A DNA stretch of 64,000 bases, from NCBI RefSeq assembly GCF_031432975.1, contig NZ_CP133838.1, forward strand, positions 5,084,001 through 5,148,000. Direction: 5' to 3'. Shown piece after piece: positions 1-9,318 of this stretch (the first letter of the stretch is position 1; every line of letters begins with the position of its first letter). This DNA comes from Buttiauxella selenatireducens. GTDB taxonomy: Bacteria > Pseudomonadota > Gammaproteobacteria > Enterobacterales > Enterobacteriaceae. The notes beneath the pieces are model-generated. The model was given only the letters and a program-made list of their open reading frames with translations, did not search any database and had not been told where the DNA came from. Position numbers and translations under genes: made by a program.

Positions 1-857
1 AGATTGTGATTGGCGAAGGGGAGATCGACGAAGCGCCTATGCTCTACATTGGCGAAAAAGTCGGTACTGGCCAGGGCGATGCGGTAGATATTGCCGTTGA
101 CCCGATTGAAGGCACCCGTATGACTGCCATGGGCCAGGCAAACGCGCTGGCAGTCTTAGCCGTGGGTGATAAGGGCAGCTTCCTGAACGCTCCCGACATG
201 TATATGGAAAAGCTGATTGTGGGTCCGGGTGCTAAAGGCATCATCGACCTGAATCTTCCGCTGGCTGAAAACCTGGTTAACGTCGCCGTAGCACTCAATA
301 AACCGCTCAGCGAACTCACCGTCACTATTCTTGCTAAACCTCGCCACGATGAAGTCATTGCTGAAATGCAAAAACTCGGGGTGCGCGTATTTGCGATTCC
401 TGATGGTGACGTTGCGGCATCTATTTTGACCTGCATGCCTGATAGTGAAGTCGATGTGATGTACGGTATTGGCGGCGCACCTGAAGGCGTTATTTCCGCA
501 GCGGTTATCCGCGCTCTGGACGGTGATATGCACGGCCGCCTGTTGGCTCGCCACCACGTGAAAGGTGACAACGAAGAAAACCGTCGTATCGGTGAGCAAG
601 AGATAGCTCGTTGTACAGCCATGGGCATTGAAGCCGGTCTGGTGTTGAAGCTTGATGATATGGCGCGTAATGACAACGTTATTTTCTCGGCCACCGGTAT
701 AACCAAAGGCGATTTGCTGGAAGGGATCACGCGTAAAGGGAATATGGCGACCACTGAAACGCTGTTGATTCGTGGGAAATCACGCACCATACGCCGCATC
801 AAATCCATTCACTACCTCGACCGTAAAGACCAGGACGTACAGACCCATATTCTGTAA
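1..857 (+). CDS. glpX: Fructose-1,6-bisphosphatase class II (5' truncated)
   Basis: Cytosolic class II fructose-1,6-bisphosphatase, which hydrolyses fructose-1,6-bisphosphate to fructose-6-phosphate in gluconeogenesis and glycerol use. The window opens inside the gene: the first whole codon is at 3, and about 53 N-terminal residues of a 336-residue family are missing. Visible motifs are the metal-binding DPIEGT of the lithium-sensitive phosphatase superfamily near the start, then GDVAASI and YGIGGAPEG in the sugar-phosphate fold. The C-terminus HIL matches E. coli GlpX. In E. coli it closes the glpFKX operon; glpFK would lie to the left of this window. fpr follows after 101 bp. Confidence 0.97.
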   Translation, partial: IVIGEGEIDEAPMLYIGEKVGTGQGDAVDIAVDPIEGTRMTAMGQANALAVLAVGDKGSFLNAPDMYMEKLIVGPGAKGIIDLNLPLAENLVNVAVALNKPLSELTVTILAKPRHDEVIAEMQKLGVRVFAIPDGDVAASILTCMPDSEVDVMYGIGGAPEGVISAAVIRALDGDMHGRLLARHHVKGDNEENRRIGEQEIARCTAMGIEAGLVLKLDDMARNDNVIFSATGITKGDLLEGITRKGNMATTETLLIRGKSRTIRRIKSIHYLDRKDQDVQTHIL

Positions 858-880
858 GCCCGTCGTTTGTCTGATTGAGC

Positions 881-904
881 TTTCCAGCTTTAACCGGCTG
901 GAAA
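881..904 (+). terminator. Hairpin between glpX and fpr
   Basis: Perfect 8-bp stem TTTCCAGC/GCTGGAAA (881-888 with 897-904) and an 8-nt loop, 23 bp after the glpX stop. It is followed by the pyrimidine-rich TCTCTCACTTTTC and not by a clean T run, so it is a plausible but weak intrinsic terminator for the glp operon ahead of fpr. Confidence 0.4.
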
Positions 905-958
905 TCTCTCACTTTTCTGGTGAAGATAGGAAAAACACAACAAAGGGGAGCGTGCATC

Positions 959-1705
959 ATGGCGGAATGGGTTAAAGGTAAAGTTGTTCAGGTTCAAAAC
1001 TGGACTGACGCTCTTTTTAGTCTCACAGTTCATGCGCCTGTCGCCCCTTTCACTGCGGGTCAATTTACCAAACTTGGGTTGGAAATTGATGGCGAACGCG
1101 TTCAGCGCGCCTATTCCTACGTCAATTCGCCGAGTGATCCCAACCTTGAGTTCTATCTGGTTACGGTACCTGAAGGCAAACTCAGCCCTCGCCTACACGC
1201 ACTGCAACCTGGCGATGAGCTTATGCTGGTGAGCGAAGCGGCTGGATTCTTCGTGCTAGATGAAATCCCGGATTGTCAGACATTATGGATGCTGGCAACG
1301 GGAACAGCACTCGGCCCGTATCTTTCTATTTTACAGGAAGGAAAAGGCCTCGAGCGCTTCGAAAATATCGTTTTGCTGCATGCTGTGCGCTATGCGCAGG
1401 ACTTGAGTTATCTACCGTTGATGCAGAAACTTCAGCAGCAATATGAAGGGAAATTACGCATTCAGACGGTTGTTAGCCGGGAATCCATTGCAGGGTCATT
1501 AACCGGGCGTGTGCCTGCACTTATAGAAAGCGGTGAGCTTGAAGCAGCGGTTGGCCTGCCGATGAATATCGAAACCAGCCATGTGATGTTGTGCGGGAAT
1601 CCGCAAATGGTACGAGATACGCAGCAGTTGCTCAAAGAGACCCGGCAGATGACCAAACATCTTCGCCGCCGGCCGGGGCATATGACTGCTGAACACTATT
1701 GGTAA
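959..1705 (+). CDS. fpr: Flavodoxin/ferredoxin-NADP+ reductase
   Basis: FAD enzyme that passes electrons from NADPH to flavodoxin or ferredoxin, serving radical enzymes, Fe-S repair and the oxidative stress response. The start is the ATG at 959 (MAEWVKG), 8 nt after the strong Shine-Dalgarno AAGGGGAG at 943-950, giving 248 residues, the E. coli length. An in-frame extension upstream has no ribosome site. The FAD-binding RAYSYVNSP begins at R50, the NADP-binding GTALGPY lies near residue 117, and the C-terminal HYW carries the aromatic residue that stacks on the flavin. It is in SoxRS control in E. coli; I did not identify a soxbox here. Convergent with yiiR, 16 bp away. Confidence 0.97.
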   Translation: MAEWVKGKVVQVQNWTDALFSLTVHAPVAPFTAGQFTKLGLEIDGERVQRAYSYVNSPSDPNLEFYLVTVPEGKLSPRLHALQPGDELMLVSEAAGFFVLDEIPDCQTLWMLATGTALGPYLSILQEGKGLERFENIVLLHAVRYAQDLSYLPLMQKLQQQYEGKLRIQTVVSRESIAGSLTGRVPALIESGELEAAVGLPMNIETSHVMLCGNPQMVRDTQQLLKETRQMTKHLRRRPGHMTAEHYW

Positions 1706-1721
1706 GATCAAAAGCGGTGAG

Positions 1722-2153
1722 TTAGCGGAATTTCACTTCGCTGGTGTCTTTACCAAATCGGTTTTCACCCTGGGTGCCAACAAATGCGCCCAGGTCCATA
1801 ATAATCATCACAAAAATAAGCGTTGGGATAAAACGACCAAGTCCCCACTGCGCTAACGTACCGAAAGTTTCCCAATTACCTGCAAGCAGCAGCCACGCAG
1901 GAATAAACAGCAGCGCCCACCAGCCTTTCTTATTTCGGTCATGCAGACGTTTCACAATCACGGCGGCAGTCGGTATCAACGAACCCGATAAAAAGAAACC
2001 GGCGGTAGAATATGGCATGATTTCAGCACCCGCGAGGGTGAAGAGAATGATCAGCGCGATTAACCAAACGCCAATCCAAATCCAGAAATCACGGCGCCCT
2101 ATACGTCCGTTAAAAGAGAACAGCCATTGCTGTATGGTCATGGTAAGGTCCAT
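1722..2153 (-). CDS. yiiR: DUF805 inner-membrane protein YiiR
   Basis: Small integral membrane protein of the DUF805 family, function unknown. 143 residues, near the 146 of E. coli YiiR. It shows the family's N-terminal WLFSFNGRIGRRDFW signature, then three or four hydrophobic segments (about 25-45, 50-68, 80-95, 100-118), with KRLHDRNKKGWWALL between the second and third, which is the usual DUF805 cytoplasmic loop. The start may be M1 or M5 (MTIQQW). Divergent from yiiQ across about 100 bp, convergent with fpr. Confidence 0.9.
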   Translation of the reverse strand: MDLTMTIQQWLFSFNGRIGRRDFWIWIGVWLIALIILFTLAGAEIMPYSTAGFFLSGSLIPTAAVIVKRLHDRNKKGWWALLFIPAWLLLAGNWETFGTLAQWGLGRFIPTLIFVMIIMDLGAFVGTQGENRFGKDTSEVKFR

Positions 2154-2255
2154 TTTATTGTTTAGCGCCGTAGTGTACCCTGGCTATGCTGGGTTTTGAC
2201 AAGCCAACGGAATGCCGATTTAATCGGAAAGCAGAATTCACAGGAGAATTTGTCG

Positions 2256-2855
2256 ATGAGACATCTGGTTGCAGCTCTGGCTTTACTGACACTACCCGTC
2301 TCGGTGGTTTGGGCTGATCCGCCTTCAGATTCCACCTCAACGCTACAAGTCGCTCCCTATTTATTAGCAGGCGCCCCAACATTCGACATGAACATCACGC
2401 AGTTTCGGGAAAAATTCAACGCTGAAAACCCGACATTGCTCATCAATGAGTTCCGTGCCATTGACGCCAATGCTGATGAAGTAAATTTGATACGTGCTGC
2501 CAGTAAAATTAACGAAAATCTCTACACATCTTCTGCGCTAGAGCGCGGCACGTTGAAAATAAAGTCTATCCAGATAACGTGGTTGCCGATTCAAGGACCT
2601 GAGCAAAAAGCAGCGCGGGCAAAAGCGACAGAGTATATGGCAGCGCTGATCCGCACATTTACGCCCTCGCTTTCAAAGCCGCAAAGCGTGGCAAAACTCA
2701 CTAAACTCCTCAGCAATGGCAAGAACAAACGTTATTACGCGCAAACCGATGGCGCTATCCGCTATGTTGTCGCAGACAACGGTGAAAAGGGGCTTACCTT
2801 CGCTGTTGAACCGATTAAGCTGACGCTATCTGAAACACTTAACAACGGCGAATAA
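2256..2855 (+). CDS. yiiQ: DUF1454 periplasmic protein YiiQ
   Basis: Exported protein of unknown function, DUF1454 family, 199 residues as in E. coli YiiQ. The start is the ATG at 2256 ([11 protein letters not shown]), behind CAGGAG at 2241-2246. Earlier in-frame codons lack a ribosome site. Residues 1-20 form a Sec signal peptide ending VVWA before DPPSD, so the mature protein should be periplasmic. No catalytic motif is apparent. It precedes tpiA by 110 bp; the leftward YiiQ-tpiA spacing suggests tpiA has its own promoter. Confidence 0.9.
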   Translation: MRHLVAALALLTLPVSVVWADPPSDSTSTLQVAPYLLAGAPTFDMNITQFREKFNAENPTLLINEFRAIDANADEVNLIRAASKINENLYTSSALERGTLKIKSIQITWLPIQGPEQKAARAKATEYMAALIRTFTPSLSKPQSVAKLTKLLSNGKNKRYYAQTDGAIRYVVADNGEKGLTFAVEPIKLTLSETLNNGE

Positions 2856-2965
2856 ATGACAAAAAGCAAAGCCTTTCGCCTGTTGAGTCTCTATACTGTT
2901 TCACAGACCATGCTGCCCTGAATGGCAGCGATTCTTTTATTAGTTTGACCTTGTGGAGAATGAAG

Positions 2966-3733
2966 ATGCGACATCCTTTGGTGATGGGTAACTGGAAACT
3001 GAACGGCAGCAAGCACATGGTACACGAGCTGATTGCTGGCTTACGCAAAGAACTGGCTGGCGTTGCTGGCTGTGGCGTTGCTATCGCTCCTCCTACTATG
3101 TATCTGGATCTGGCTAAACACGCCGCATCTGGCAGCCACATCATTCTTGGTGCTCAGAACGTAGACCTGAACCTGTCTGGCGCATTCACTGGTGAAGTTT
3201 CTGCAGAAATGCTGAAAGATGTAGGTGCTAAATACATCATCATCGGTCACTCCGAGCGTCGTACTTACCACGCAGAGTCTGATGAACTGATCGCTAAAAA
3301 ATTCGCAATTCTGAAAGAAGTTGGCCTGATCCCCGTTCTTTGCATCGGTGAAACCGAAGCAGAAAACGAAGCAGGCAAAACTGAAGAAGTTTGCGCACGT
3401 CAAATCGACGCCGTTCTGAAAACTCAGGGCGCTGCGGCATTCGAAGGCGTTGTTATCGCTTACGAACCAGTATGGGCAATCGGTACTGGCAAATCAGCAA
3501 CTCCAGCTCAAGCTCAGGCTGTTCACAAATTCATTCGTGACCACATTGCTAAAGCTGATGCGAAAGTGGCTGAGCAAGTCATCATCCAGTACGGCGGTTC
3601 CGTAAACGACAAAAACGCAGCAGAGCTGTTTGCTCAGCCGGATATCGACGGCGCGCTGGTTGGCGGTGCTTCCCTGAAAGCAGACGCATTCGCCGTTATC
3701 GTTAAAGCTGCGGCTGAAGCGAAAAAAGCGTAA
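2966..3733 (+). CDS. tpiA: Triosephosphate isomerase
   Basis: Glycolytic and gluconeogenic enzyme that interconverts dihydroxyacetone phosphate and glyceraldehyde-3-phosphate. The start is the ATG at 2966 ([11 protein letters not shown]); the frame is open a few codons further upstream but those lack homology. 255 residues, as in E. coli. Catalytic residues are visible: K11 in GNWKLNG, the histidine of IIGHSERR near 96, and the glutamate of [11 protein letters not shown] near 168, whose GTG is the start of the mobile loop 6. Codon use is strongly biased, as for a highly expressed gene. A double hairpin follows. Confidence 0.99.
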   Translation: MRHPLVMGNWKLNGSKHMVHELIAGLRKELAGVAGCGVAIAPPTMYLDLAKHAASGSHIILGAQNVDLNLSGAFTGEVSAEMLKDVGAKYIIIGHSERRTYHAESDELIAKKFAILKEVGLIPVLCIGETEAENEAGKTEEVCARQIDAVLKTQGAAAFEGVVIAYEPVWAIGTGKSATPAQAQAVHKFIRDHIAKADAKVAEQVIIQYGGSVNDKNAAELFAQPDIDGALVGGASLKADAFAVIVKAAAEAKKA

Positions 3734-3750
3734 GTTTCTGCTTAGCTAGA

Positions 3751-3806
3751 TACCCCTTTGATTACTCAAAGGGGTATAAAGGCTCTGCTCTGGCAGGGCC
3801 TTTATT
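3751..3806 (+). terminator. Tandem hairpin terminator, tpiA / cdh convergence
   Basis: Two adjacent stems. TACCCCTTTG/CAAAGGGGTA (3751-3760 with 3767-3776) is a perfect 10-bp hairpin. AAAGGCTCTGC/GCAGGGCCTTT (3778-3788 with 3793-3803, one T-G pair) ends in TTTATTTATT, the rightward terminator for tpiA. Its 3' arm covers the cdh stop codon, so one element probably ends both convergent transcripts. Confidence 0.8.
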
Positions 3807-4563
3807 TATTCAACAATCTACAGTCGTGATCTTGCAGTTGCTCAGCAGATGCCAGGTTGAAGCGCAGTAAATTCCGCTCCGTCGCCAACACTATCCACTC
3901 CCCATCCTTCAGTTGTGCCATCGCCAGGCTGTATCGCCCCATATTTTCCCTTGCCTGCGGAACCTGAGAGGCCAACATCATAAATGGGCTATGTTGTGAA
4001 AACTCCGTCGTAGTGACCTTTCTGGCAATGTACTGATTTCCAGCCAGAGATACCGGGAAAGTCTGCCAGTCGGCGTGTATTGCATTCGCATACTGATATA
4101 ACTGGTCACGTACTTCCGCCCGCAAACAAGAAATATGGATATGAAGCTGATTCTGCGAGCGCCCTGTCGCGGAGTTAATGGTCAGTGAAATGACGTCGTC
4201 AGAAACATGAGCCCCCCGCCGCACACTCATAACGTTACGCTGTTGCCACGCCAGCCATAAGAAATTAGCGGTTTTAGACTGCAATAATTCCGGGCTTTCC
4301 ATGCCGTTCATTTTCGCAGTCGGTAGCAGCAGGTATTGCAGCGGGCCATTGATATCTTTTAGCAGCACATATCCCGTCTGCAAATCCACTTTGGCGCAAG
4401 GCTCAGGGTTCTGATTATCACGCTGATGAGGGATGCACTGTTCGCTAACGATACGCCACAAGGCGTCTGGATGATGCAGGTATTGCCGCAGGGTTAACCC
4501 ACCAACAACAACCACGATTAATAAGAGGATCAAGAGAACAATTGTGCGTCGGTGGCGCAGCAT
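3802..4563 (-). CDS. cdh: CDP-diacylglycerol pyrophosphatase
   Basis: Inner-membrane hydrolase that splits CDP-diacylglycerol to phosphatidate and CMP in phospholipid turnover. 253 residues (E. coli about 251). Residues 8-24 form one N-terminal hydrophobic anchor (VLLILLLIVVVVGGL), with the rest outside the membrane. The HIHIS stretch near residue 140 is the histidine-rich active-site motif shared with the HIT-like fold. Downstream of sbp on the same strand, with a terminator between them, so probably independent of sbp. Convergent with tpiA. Confidence 0.93.
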   Translation of the reverse strand: MLRHRRTIVLLILLLIVVVVGGLTLRQYLHHPDALWRIVSEQCIPHQRDNQNPEPCAKVDLQTGYVLLKDINGPLQYLLLPTAKMNGMESPELLQSKTANFLWLAWQQRNVMSVRRGAHVSDDVISLTINSATGRSQNQLHIHISCLRAEVRDQLYQYANAIHADWQTFPVSLAGNQYIARKVTTTEFSQHSPFMMLASQVPQARENMGRYSLAMAQLKDGEWIVLATERNLLRFNLASAEQLQDHDCRLLNK

Positions 4564-4628
4564 TGAAACCTCAGGAACAATGAAGAGGGCTGCTCAGCGT
4601 AACGCAATCGTGGGGGCCACAAAAGCAA

Positions 4629-4650
4629 AACGGCCCTTTTCAGGGCCGTT
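4629..4650 (-). terminator. sbp intrinsic terminator
   Basis: Nine-bp stem AACGGCCCT/AGGGCCGTT with a 4-nt loop. Read on the minus strand it is followed by TTTTGCTTTTG, 7 bp after the sbp stop. It separates sbp from cdh. Confidence 0.85.
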
Positions 4651-4657
4651 ACTACGC

Positions 4658-5647
4658 TTAACGCTGACTAATTTGGTCGAAGGTACCCCCATTCGAGAAG
4701 TGTTCTTTCTGCGCTTTCGTCCAACCGCCAAACTCGTCATCAATCGTGAACAATTTAAGTTTTGGGAAGACGTTTTCATATTTCTTCGCCACTTCGGCAT
4801 TACGTGGACGATAGTAATTTTTCGCCACAATTTCCTGCCCTTCCGGTGAATAGAGGTATTTCAGGTACTCTTCAGCAACTTTCTGAGTGCCTTTCTTCTC
4901 TGCTACTTTATCTACGACTGAAACAGTAGGTTCAGCAAGAATTGACTCACTTGGCGTTACGATTTCAAACTTGTCTTTGCCTAACTCGTTGGTTGCCAGA
5001 AACGCTTCGTTTTCCCAGGCAATCAACACGTCACCGATTCCACGCTCAACAAAAGTACTGGTTGAACCACGAGCCCCAGAATCCAGCACTTCAACGTTTT
5101 TATACAACGCTTTCACAAAATCCTGCGCTTTTGCCTGGTCGTTATTGTTGTGATGCAGAGCGTAGCCCCAGGCTGCCAGATAGTTCCAGCGCGCGCCACC
5201 TGAGCTTTTTGGGTTCGGGGTGATAACAGAAACGCCCGGTTTAATCAGATCGTTCCAGTCATGAATTTGTTTTGGGTTGCCTTTGCGTACCAGGAACACG
5301 ATGGTCGATGTGTAAGGTGCGGAGTTATCAGGCAGGCGTTTGATCCAGTTTTTATCGATACGGCCACGCTCAGCAATAGCATCCACATCGTATGCCAGTG
5401 CCAGAGTCACCACATCAGCTTCAATACCGTTGATAACAGAGGTCGCTTGCTTACCGGAACCACCGTGAGACTGACGAACCACAACGTCATCGCCGGTTTG
5501 CTGTTTCCAGTGAGCACTGAACGCCTTGTTGTACTCGTCATAAAGTTCGCGAGTGGGATCGTAAGAGACGTTAAGTAACTGAATATCTTTAGCCAACACG
5601 CTGGTTGATGCCAACAGTAATGTAAGTCCAACTCCCCACTTATTCAT
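4658..5647 (-). CDS. sbp: Periplasmic sulfate-binding protein
   Basis: Soluble periplasmic receptor that delivers sulfate to the CysAWU ABC importer. 329 residues, identical in length to E. coli Sbp. Residues 1-19 are a signal peptide ending SVLA before KDIQLLN. The solute-binding type 1 fold is clear: [31 protein letters not shown] and [13 protein letters not shown] are the sulfate-cradling loops. The rest of the importer is not in this window, as in E. coli where sbp is a lone gene. CysB control is expected, but I did not find a definite CysB site. Confidence 0.97.
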   Translation of the reverse strand: MNKWGVGLTLLLASTSVLAKDIQLLNVSYDPTRELYDEYNKAFSAHWKQQTGDDVVVRQSHGGSGKQATSVINGIEADVVTLALAYDVDAIAERGRIDKNWIKRLPDNSAPYTSTIVFLVRKGNPKQIHDWNDLIKPGVSVITPNPKSSGGARWNYLAAWGYALHHNNNDQAKAQDFVKALYKNVEVLDSGARGSTSTFVERGIGDVLIAWENEAFLATNELGKDKFEIVTPSESILAEPTVSVVDKVAEKKGTQKVAEEYLKYLYSPEGQEIVAKNYYRPRNAEVAKKYENVFPKLKLFTIDDEFGGWTKAQKEHFSNGGTFDQISQR

Positions 5648-5756
5648 CGTTCGCTCTCTTTAATCGGATTTGATGAAAGCAGCGTGCCAGAAAGTTAACC
5701 ATTCATTAAAGAATAAAAAAAGATTGGCTATAACTATAGAGCATATAACAAACAGC

Positions 5757-5778
5757 AAAAAGCCGGGTTTCCCGGCTT
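5757..5778 (-). terminator. pfkA intrinsic terminator
   Basis: Perfect 8-bp stem AAGCCGGG/CCCGGCTT around a 3-nt loop. On the minus strand it runs into a short T tract, 20 bp after the pfkA stop. Confidence 0.85.
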
Positions 5779-5798
5779 CAATTTTCACAATCCGCGAA

Positions 5799-6761
5799 TT
5801 AGTACAGTTTCTTCGCGCAATCCAACCAGTCACCTTTGAACGGACGCTTCATGTTTTCGATAGCGTCGATAATGTCATGGTGAACCAGTTTTTCGTTCTG
5901 AATACCGACGCAACGACCGCCATAGCCCTGCAACAGCAGTTCAATGGAGTACGCGCCCATACGGGAAGCGAGAATGCGGTCATAAGCAACCGGAGCCCCA
6001 CCGCGCTGGATGTGGCCCAGTACGGTTGCACGCGTTTCACGTTTGGTTTCAGTCTCGATGAACTGCGCAAGTTCGTGAATATCACAGATGTGTTCTGTAA
6101 TCGCGACAATGGCGTGTTTTTTTCCTTTCGCAATACCAGCTTTGATTTCTTCAACCAGCTCTTCGCGCTTGAACTCGACTTCCGGCAATACGACAAACTC
6201 ACAACCACCTGCGATTGACGCAGCCAGGGTCAGATCGCCACAGTAACGCCCCATCACTTCAACGATAGAAATACGCTGGTGAGAAGAAGAAGTGTCGCGT
6301 AGACGGTCGATAGCTTCAACGACTGTTTCCAGTGCCGTGAAGAAACCGATAGTGTAATCGGTACCTTTGATGTCGTTATCAATCGTGCCTGGCAGGCCGA
6401 TGCATGGGAAACCCATTTCGGTCAGACGTTTTGCACCCATGTAGGAACCGTCACCACCGATAACCACCAGCGCATCAATGCCACGTTTTTTTAAATTCTC
6501 GATAGCTACTTCGCGAATTTTCTCATCACGGAATTCCGGGAAGCGGGCTGAACCCAGGAAAGTACCGCCACGGTTGATCATATCGGATACGCTATAGCGG
6601 TCCAGATTTACCATGCGGTCTTCGTACAAACCGAGATAGCCGTCATATACGCCCGCAACTTCAAGACCTTCGCTCAATGCTGCACGGACAACACCACGAA
6701 TTGCAGCGTTCATGCCTGGAGCATCACCACCACTCGTCAACACACCAATTTTTTTGATCAT
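5799..6761 (-). CDS. pfkA: 6-phosphofructokinase I
   Basis: ATP-dependent phosphofructokinase, the committed and allosterically controlled step of glycolysis. 320 residues, E. coli length. ATP-binding [15 protein letters not shown] lies at 9-23 and GGDGSYMGA near 101-109. The catalytic aspartate is in PGTIDNDI (about 124-131), and MGRYCGDL near 169 binds substrate. The effector-site arginines are in the R-rich stretches SARF and KRPFKGDW. Leftward, followed by its own terminator; the 183-bp gap upstream to fieF would hold the promoter. Confidence 0.98.
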   Translation of the reverse strand: MIKKIGVLTSGGDAPGMNAAIRGVVRAALSEGLEVAGVYDGYLGLYEDRMVNLDRYSVSDMINRGGTFLGSARFPEFRDEKIREVAIENLKKRGIDALVVIGGDGSYMGAKRLTEMGFPCIGLPGTIDNDIKGTDYTIGFFTALETVVEAIDRLRDTSSSHQRISIVEVMGRYCGDLTLAASIAGGCEFVVLPEVEFKREELVEEIKAGIAKGKKHAIVAITEHICDIHELAQFIETETKRETRATVLGHIQRGGAPVAYDRILASRMGAYSIELLLQGYGGRCVGIQNEKLVHHDIIDAIENMKRPFKGDWLDCAKKLY

Positions 6762-6944
6762 GACTACCTCTGAACTTTTGAATGCAAATTAATCCTGTTG
6801 CCGGAAACGGCCTGCGGCATGCCGTGGCTCGACTCTGCTACAAATAGTATAACAGCCGCTTCTTGCTGAATTGATTCAGGTCAGGCCATATGTCGGTATT
6901 TTATTCACAAAGCATCGACTCTGTCTGACTTTTACAACGAAAAA

Positions 6945-7847
6945 TTAAAGCTCAAAATGCCCTTGCTGCTGCGTCGGCACAACCGAGCAGGGGTCCTGGT
7001 GAATAATCACATCTGATCCAGGGAAACGACGCAAGAGAGCTTGCTCCACTTGTTCAGCAATAACATGTGCTTGAACCAGTGGTAGGTTGTCTTCCATTTC
7101 GATATGAACTTGAATAAAGCGGGTCGGCCCTGACTGCCGCGTTCGTAGATCATGCGCCCCTTTAACACCCGGCCATGAATTGATGATATCAATAATTACT
7201 TGTCGCTCGTCATCGGGTAAAGCGCGATCTAAAAGAGACTGCACGGCTTCATAACCCATACGCAGCGCGCTATACAAAATATAGACACCAATACCTAAAG
7301 CAAATATCGAATCTGCGCGGTGCCAGCCATGCCAGGACAACGCTAGCGCAACCAGAATGGCTCCATTCATCATAACATCAGACTGATAATGAAGCATATC
7401 TGCTCGAACCGCCTGGCTTTGTGTTTTCCGCACGACCCAGCGTTGGAATGTCACCAGAATTAACGTGCTGACTAATGCAATGACCGTGACCACAACACCC
7501 ACTACTGGCTGTTTCATTGGCGACGGTTCAGCTAAATGCTGAATGCCAGTCAAAAACAGGAACAGCGCAGAACCGGAAATAAACATACTTTGCGCCAGTG
7601 CTGCCAGCGATTCAGCTTTGCCGTGGCCAAAAGTATGTTCTTCATCTGCAGGTTGCAGCGAGTAACGCACGACAAGTAGGTTAGTCAGCGACGCAGCAAT
7701 GTCCACCAGCGAATCGACCAATGCGGCCAGAATACTGACCGAACCGGTGTTCCACCAGGCGAAAATCTTTATCAAAAGTAACAGTGAGGCCATTACCGTC
7801 GCGGCAATTGCTGCACGGCTAACCAGCATCCCATATTGTTGATTCAT
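6945..7847 (-). CDS. fieF: Ferrous iron/zinc efflux pump (CDF family)
   Basis: Cation diffusion facilitator that exports Fe(II) and Zn(II) from the cytosol in exchange for protons. 300 residues, E. coli length. Six transmembrane helices are seen in the first 210 residues. The transport-site metal ligands are DSLVD in helix 2 (about 45-49) and HYQSD in helix 5 (about 153-157). The C-terminal cytoplasmic domain from about 210 carries HDLRTRQSG and a terminal histidine-rich stretch, typical of the dimerising metal-sensing domain. Lies downstream of cpxP/cpxQ on the same strand, which could let Cpx stress read-through reach it. Confidence 0.95.
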   Translation of the reverse strand: MNQQYGMLVSRAAIAATVMASLLLLIKIFAWWNTGSVSILAALVDSLVDIAASLTNLLVVRYSLQPADEEHTFGHGKAESLAALAQSMFISGSALFLFLTGIQHLAEPSPMKQPVVGVVVTVIALVSTLILVTFQRWVVRKTQSQAVRADMLHYQSDVMMNGAILVALALSWHGWHRADSIFALGIGVYILYSALRMGYEAVQSLLDRALPDDERQVIIDIINSWPGVKGAHDLRTRQSGPTRFIQVHIEMEDNLPLVQAHVIAEQVEQALLRRFPGSDVIIHQDPCSVVPTQQQGHFEL

Positions 7848-7904
7848 AGGGGCTCCAGCAAATCATTGCTGGCTAGTATAGCGGATTCATGTGAACCATC
7901 AGGC

Positions 7905-7962
7905 AAAAAAAACCCGCCTTGGTAGGCGGGGAAGACAGGGATGGTGTCTATGGCAAGGAAAA
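7905..7962 (-). ncRNA. cpxQ: CpxQ small RNA from the cpxP 3' UTR
   Basis: 58-nt segment just after the cpxP stop, the length of E. coli CpxQ. In E. coli, RNase E cuts CpxQ from the cpxP mRNA, and with Hfq it represses envelope-protein mRNAs during Cpx stress. Read on the minus strand, the 5' end TTTTCCTTGCCATAGACACC and the bases up to TCTTCCCC appear identical to E. coli CpxQ as I recall it, which includes its pairing regions. The 3' end is a 7-bp stem CCCGCCT/AGGCGGG with loop ACCA and a run of eight T, serving as terminator and Hfq tail. The stem bases differ from E. coli. The alignment is from memory. Confidence 0.88.
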
Positions 7963-7971
7963 CAGGGTTTG

Positions 7972-8469
7972 TTACTGGTTACTACGCTTACTGCTACTAC
8001 TCAGTTCCTGCAACGAAGACATCTGTTGCAGATCCGCTAGTTCACGAAATTGATCCATGCGCTGTTGGTGTTTGTCGTTTAAAACGGCCTGCTGCTCAGG
8101 CGTTAACAAGCGGTACATTTGATTGCGTACTTTCGCCATTTCAACCTGGCGAGCCACTTGTTCTTGTGCCATTTTTTCAGCCTGGACACGCACTGCCGTT
8201 TCATCAAAATTTTCAGCGATGACCAGATTATGCATGGTCTCCATTTCGCTTACATTCACGGGTGGGCTATCATGCCGTGCCCGTTGCATTAGATCGCGCA
8301 TTTGTTGGCGCTGTTGTTCGGTCAGGTTTATCCCTTCGAACATATGGCTCTGAAGGTTATTACGCTTAACTAAGCCTTCACCGCCTTGATACCAGTTGTC
8401 GCTTGCCTGACTGGACAGGGTTATCAGAGTCAATGTAGAGGCCATGACGGCAGCGGTAACATTGCGCAT
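7972..8469 (-). CDS. cpxP: Periplasmic Cpx inhibitor and adaptor CpxP
   Basis: Periplasmic protein that dampens CpxA signalling and helps deliver misfolded proteins to DegP. 165 residues from the ATG at 8469, 6 nt after AGGAG; a GTG one codon earlier is too close to that site. Signal peptide of about 23 residues ending SSQA. Two LTxxQ motifs, LTEQQRQQM and LTPEQQAVL, define the Spy/CpxP family, whose long helices form a cradle dimer. Transcribed away from cpxR behind a CpxR box; the mRNA tail carries CpxQ. Confidence 0.96.
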   Translation of the reverse strand: MRNVTAAVMASTLTLITLSSQASDNWYQGGEGLVKRNNLQSHMFEGINLTEQQRQQMRDLMQRARHDSPPVNVSEMETMHNLVIAENFDETAVRVQAEKMAQEQVARQVEMAKVRNQMYRLLTPEQQAVLNDKHQQRMDQFRELADLQQMSSLQELSSSSKRSNQ

Positions 8470-8549
8470 CACTTGCTCCTGAAATCATCTGTGCTGCGAT
8501 TCAACGAGAGTCAGTCTACGATTCCCGCTGCAAACTAGCGTCAGGGGGT

Positions 8550-8564
8550 GTAAAACAACGTAAA
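8550..8564. promoter_or_regulatory. CpxR box in the cpxP-cpxR intergenic region
   Basis: GTAAA-N5-GTAAA (GTAAA at 8550-8554 and at 8560-8564), an exact match to the CpxR consensus. It lies 81 bp upstream of the cpxP start and 56 bp upstream of cpxR, between the divergent genes. It is expected to activate cpxP strongly and autoregulate cpxRA. Confidence 0.85.
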
Positions 8565-8619
8565 GTCATAGATTAGCGCGCCTTGATGACGTAATTTCTG
8601 CCTCGGAGGTAATTTAACA

Positions 8620-9318
8620 ATGAATAAAATTCTGCTAGTTGATGATGACCGAGAGCTTACTTCCCTGTTAAAGGAACTGCTCGACATGGAAGGTTTTAAC
8701 GTAATTGTTGCCCACGACGGCGAGCAAGCGTTGGAGCTTCTTGATGACACCATTGACCTTTTATTGCTCGACGTGATGATGCCAAAGAAAAACGGCATTG
8801 ATACGTTAAAAGAGTTGCGCCAGTCACACCAGACTCCTGTCATTATGCTTACAGCTCGAGGAAGTGAACTAGATCGCGTTCTCGGCCTTGAACTGGGTGC
8901 AGATGACTATCTGCCTAAACCATTCAACGATCGTGAACTGGTGGCCCGTATACGCGCTATTTTGCGTCGTTCACACTGGAGTGAGCAGCAGCAAAACAGC
9001 GACAGCGGTTCTCCGACGGTCGAAGTTGACGGTTTAAGCCTGAATCCTGGTCGTCAGGAAGCGAGCTTTGATGGACAAGCGCTTGATTTAACCGGCACCG
9101 AATTCACCCTGCTCTATTTGCTTGCACAGCATCTGGGCCAGGTCGTTTCACGCGAACACTTAAGCCAGGAAGTTCTGGGCAAACGTCTGACACCTTTCGA
9201 CCGCGCTATCGACATGCATATTTCCAACTTGCGTCGTAAGTTACCGGATCGCAAAGATGGGCATCCGTGGTTTAAAACATTACGTGGCCGCGGCTACCTG
9301 ATGGTGTCTGCTTCATGA
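8620..9318 (+). CDS. cpxR: Envelope-stress response regulator CpxR
   Basis: OmpR-family response regulator, phosphorylated by CpxA, controlling envelope folding and proteolysis genes. 232 residues, E. coli length. Receiver domain 1-120: acidic pocket DDD at 8-10, phospho-acceptor D51 in LLLDVMMP, conserved T/K in MLTARG and LPKPFND. C-terminal winged helix from about 130, with the recognition region near RAIDMHISNLRRKL. A clear ribosome site (CGGAGGTAA) precedes the ATG. Overlaps cpxA by 4 nt, so the pair is translationally coupled. Confidence 0.98.
   Translation: MNKILLVDDDRELTSLLKELLDMEGFNVIVAHDGEQALELLDDTIDLLLLDVMMPKKNGIDTLKELRQSHQTPVIMLTARGSELDRVLGLELGADDYLPKPFNDRELVARIRAILRRSHWSEQQQNSDSGSPTVEVDGLSLNPGRQEASFDGQALDLTGTEFTLLYLLAQHLGQVVSREHLSQEVLGKRLTPFDRAIDMHISNLRRKLPDRKDGHPWFKTLRGRGYLMVSAS

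Noticed and set aside
44-808. Long open frame antisense to glpX (254 codons)
   Set aside because: It mirrors a well-conserved enzyme, has no ribosome site or recognisable domain, and is explained by codon bias of the sense gene.
2001-2008. GGCGGTAG, identical to the RfaH ops core
   Set aside because: It lies inside the yiiR coding region, with no leader or LPS gene nearby; another copy is in xanP. Chance matches of 8 bases.
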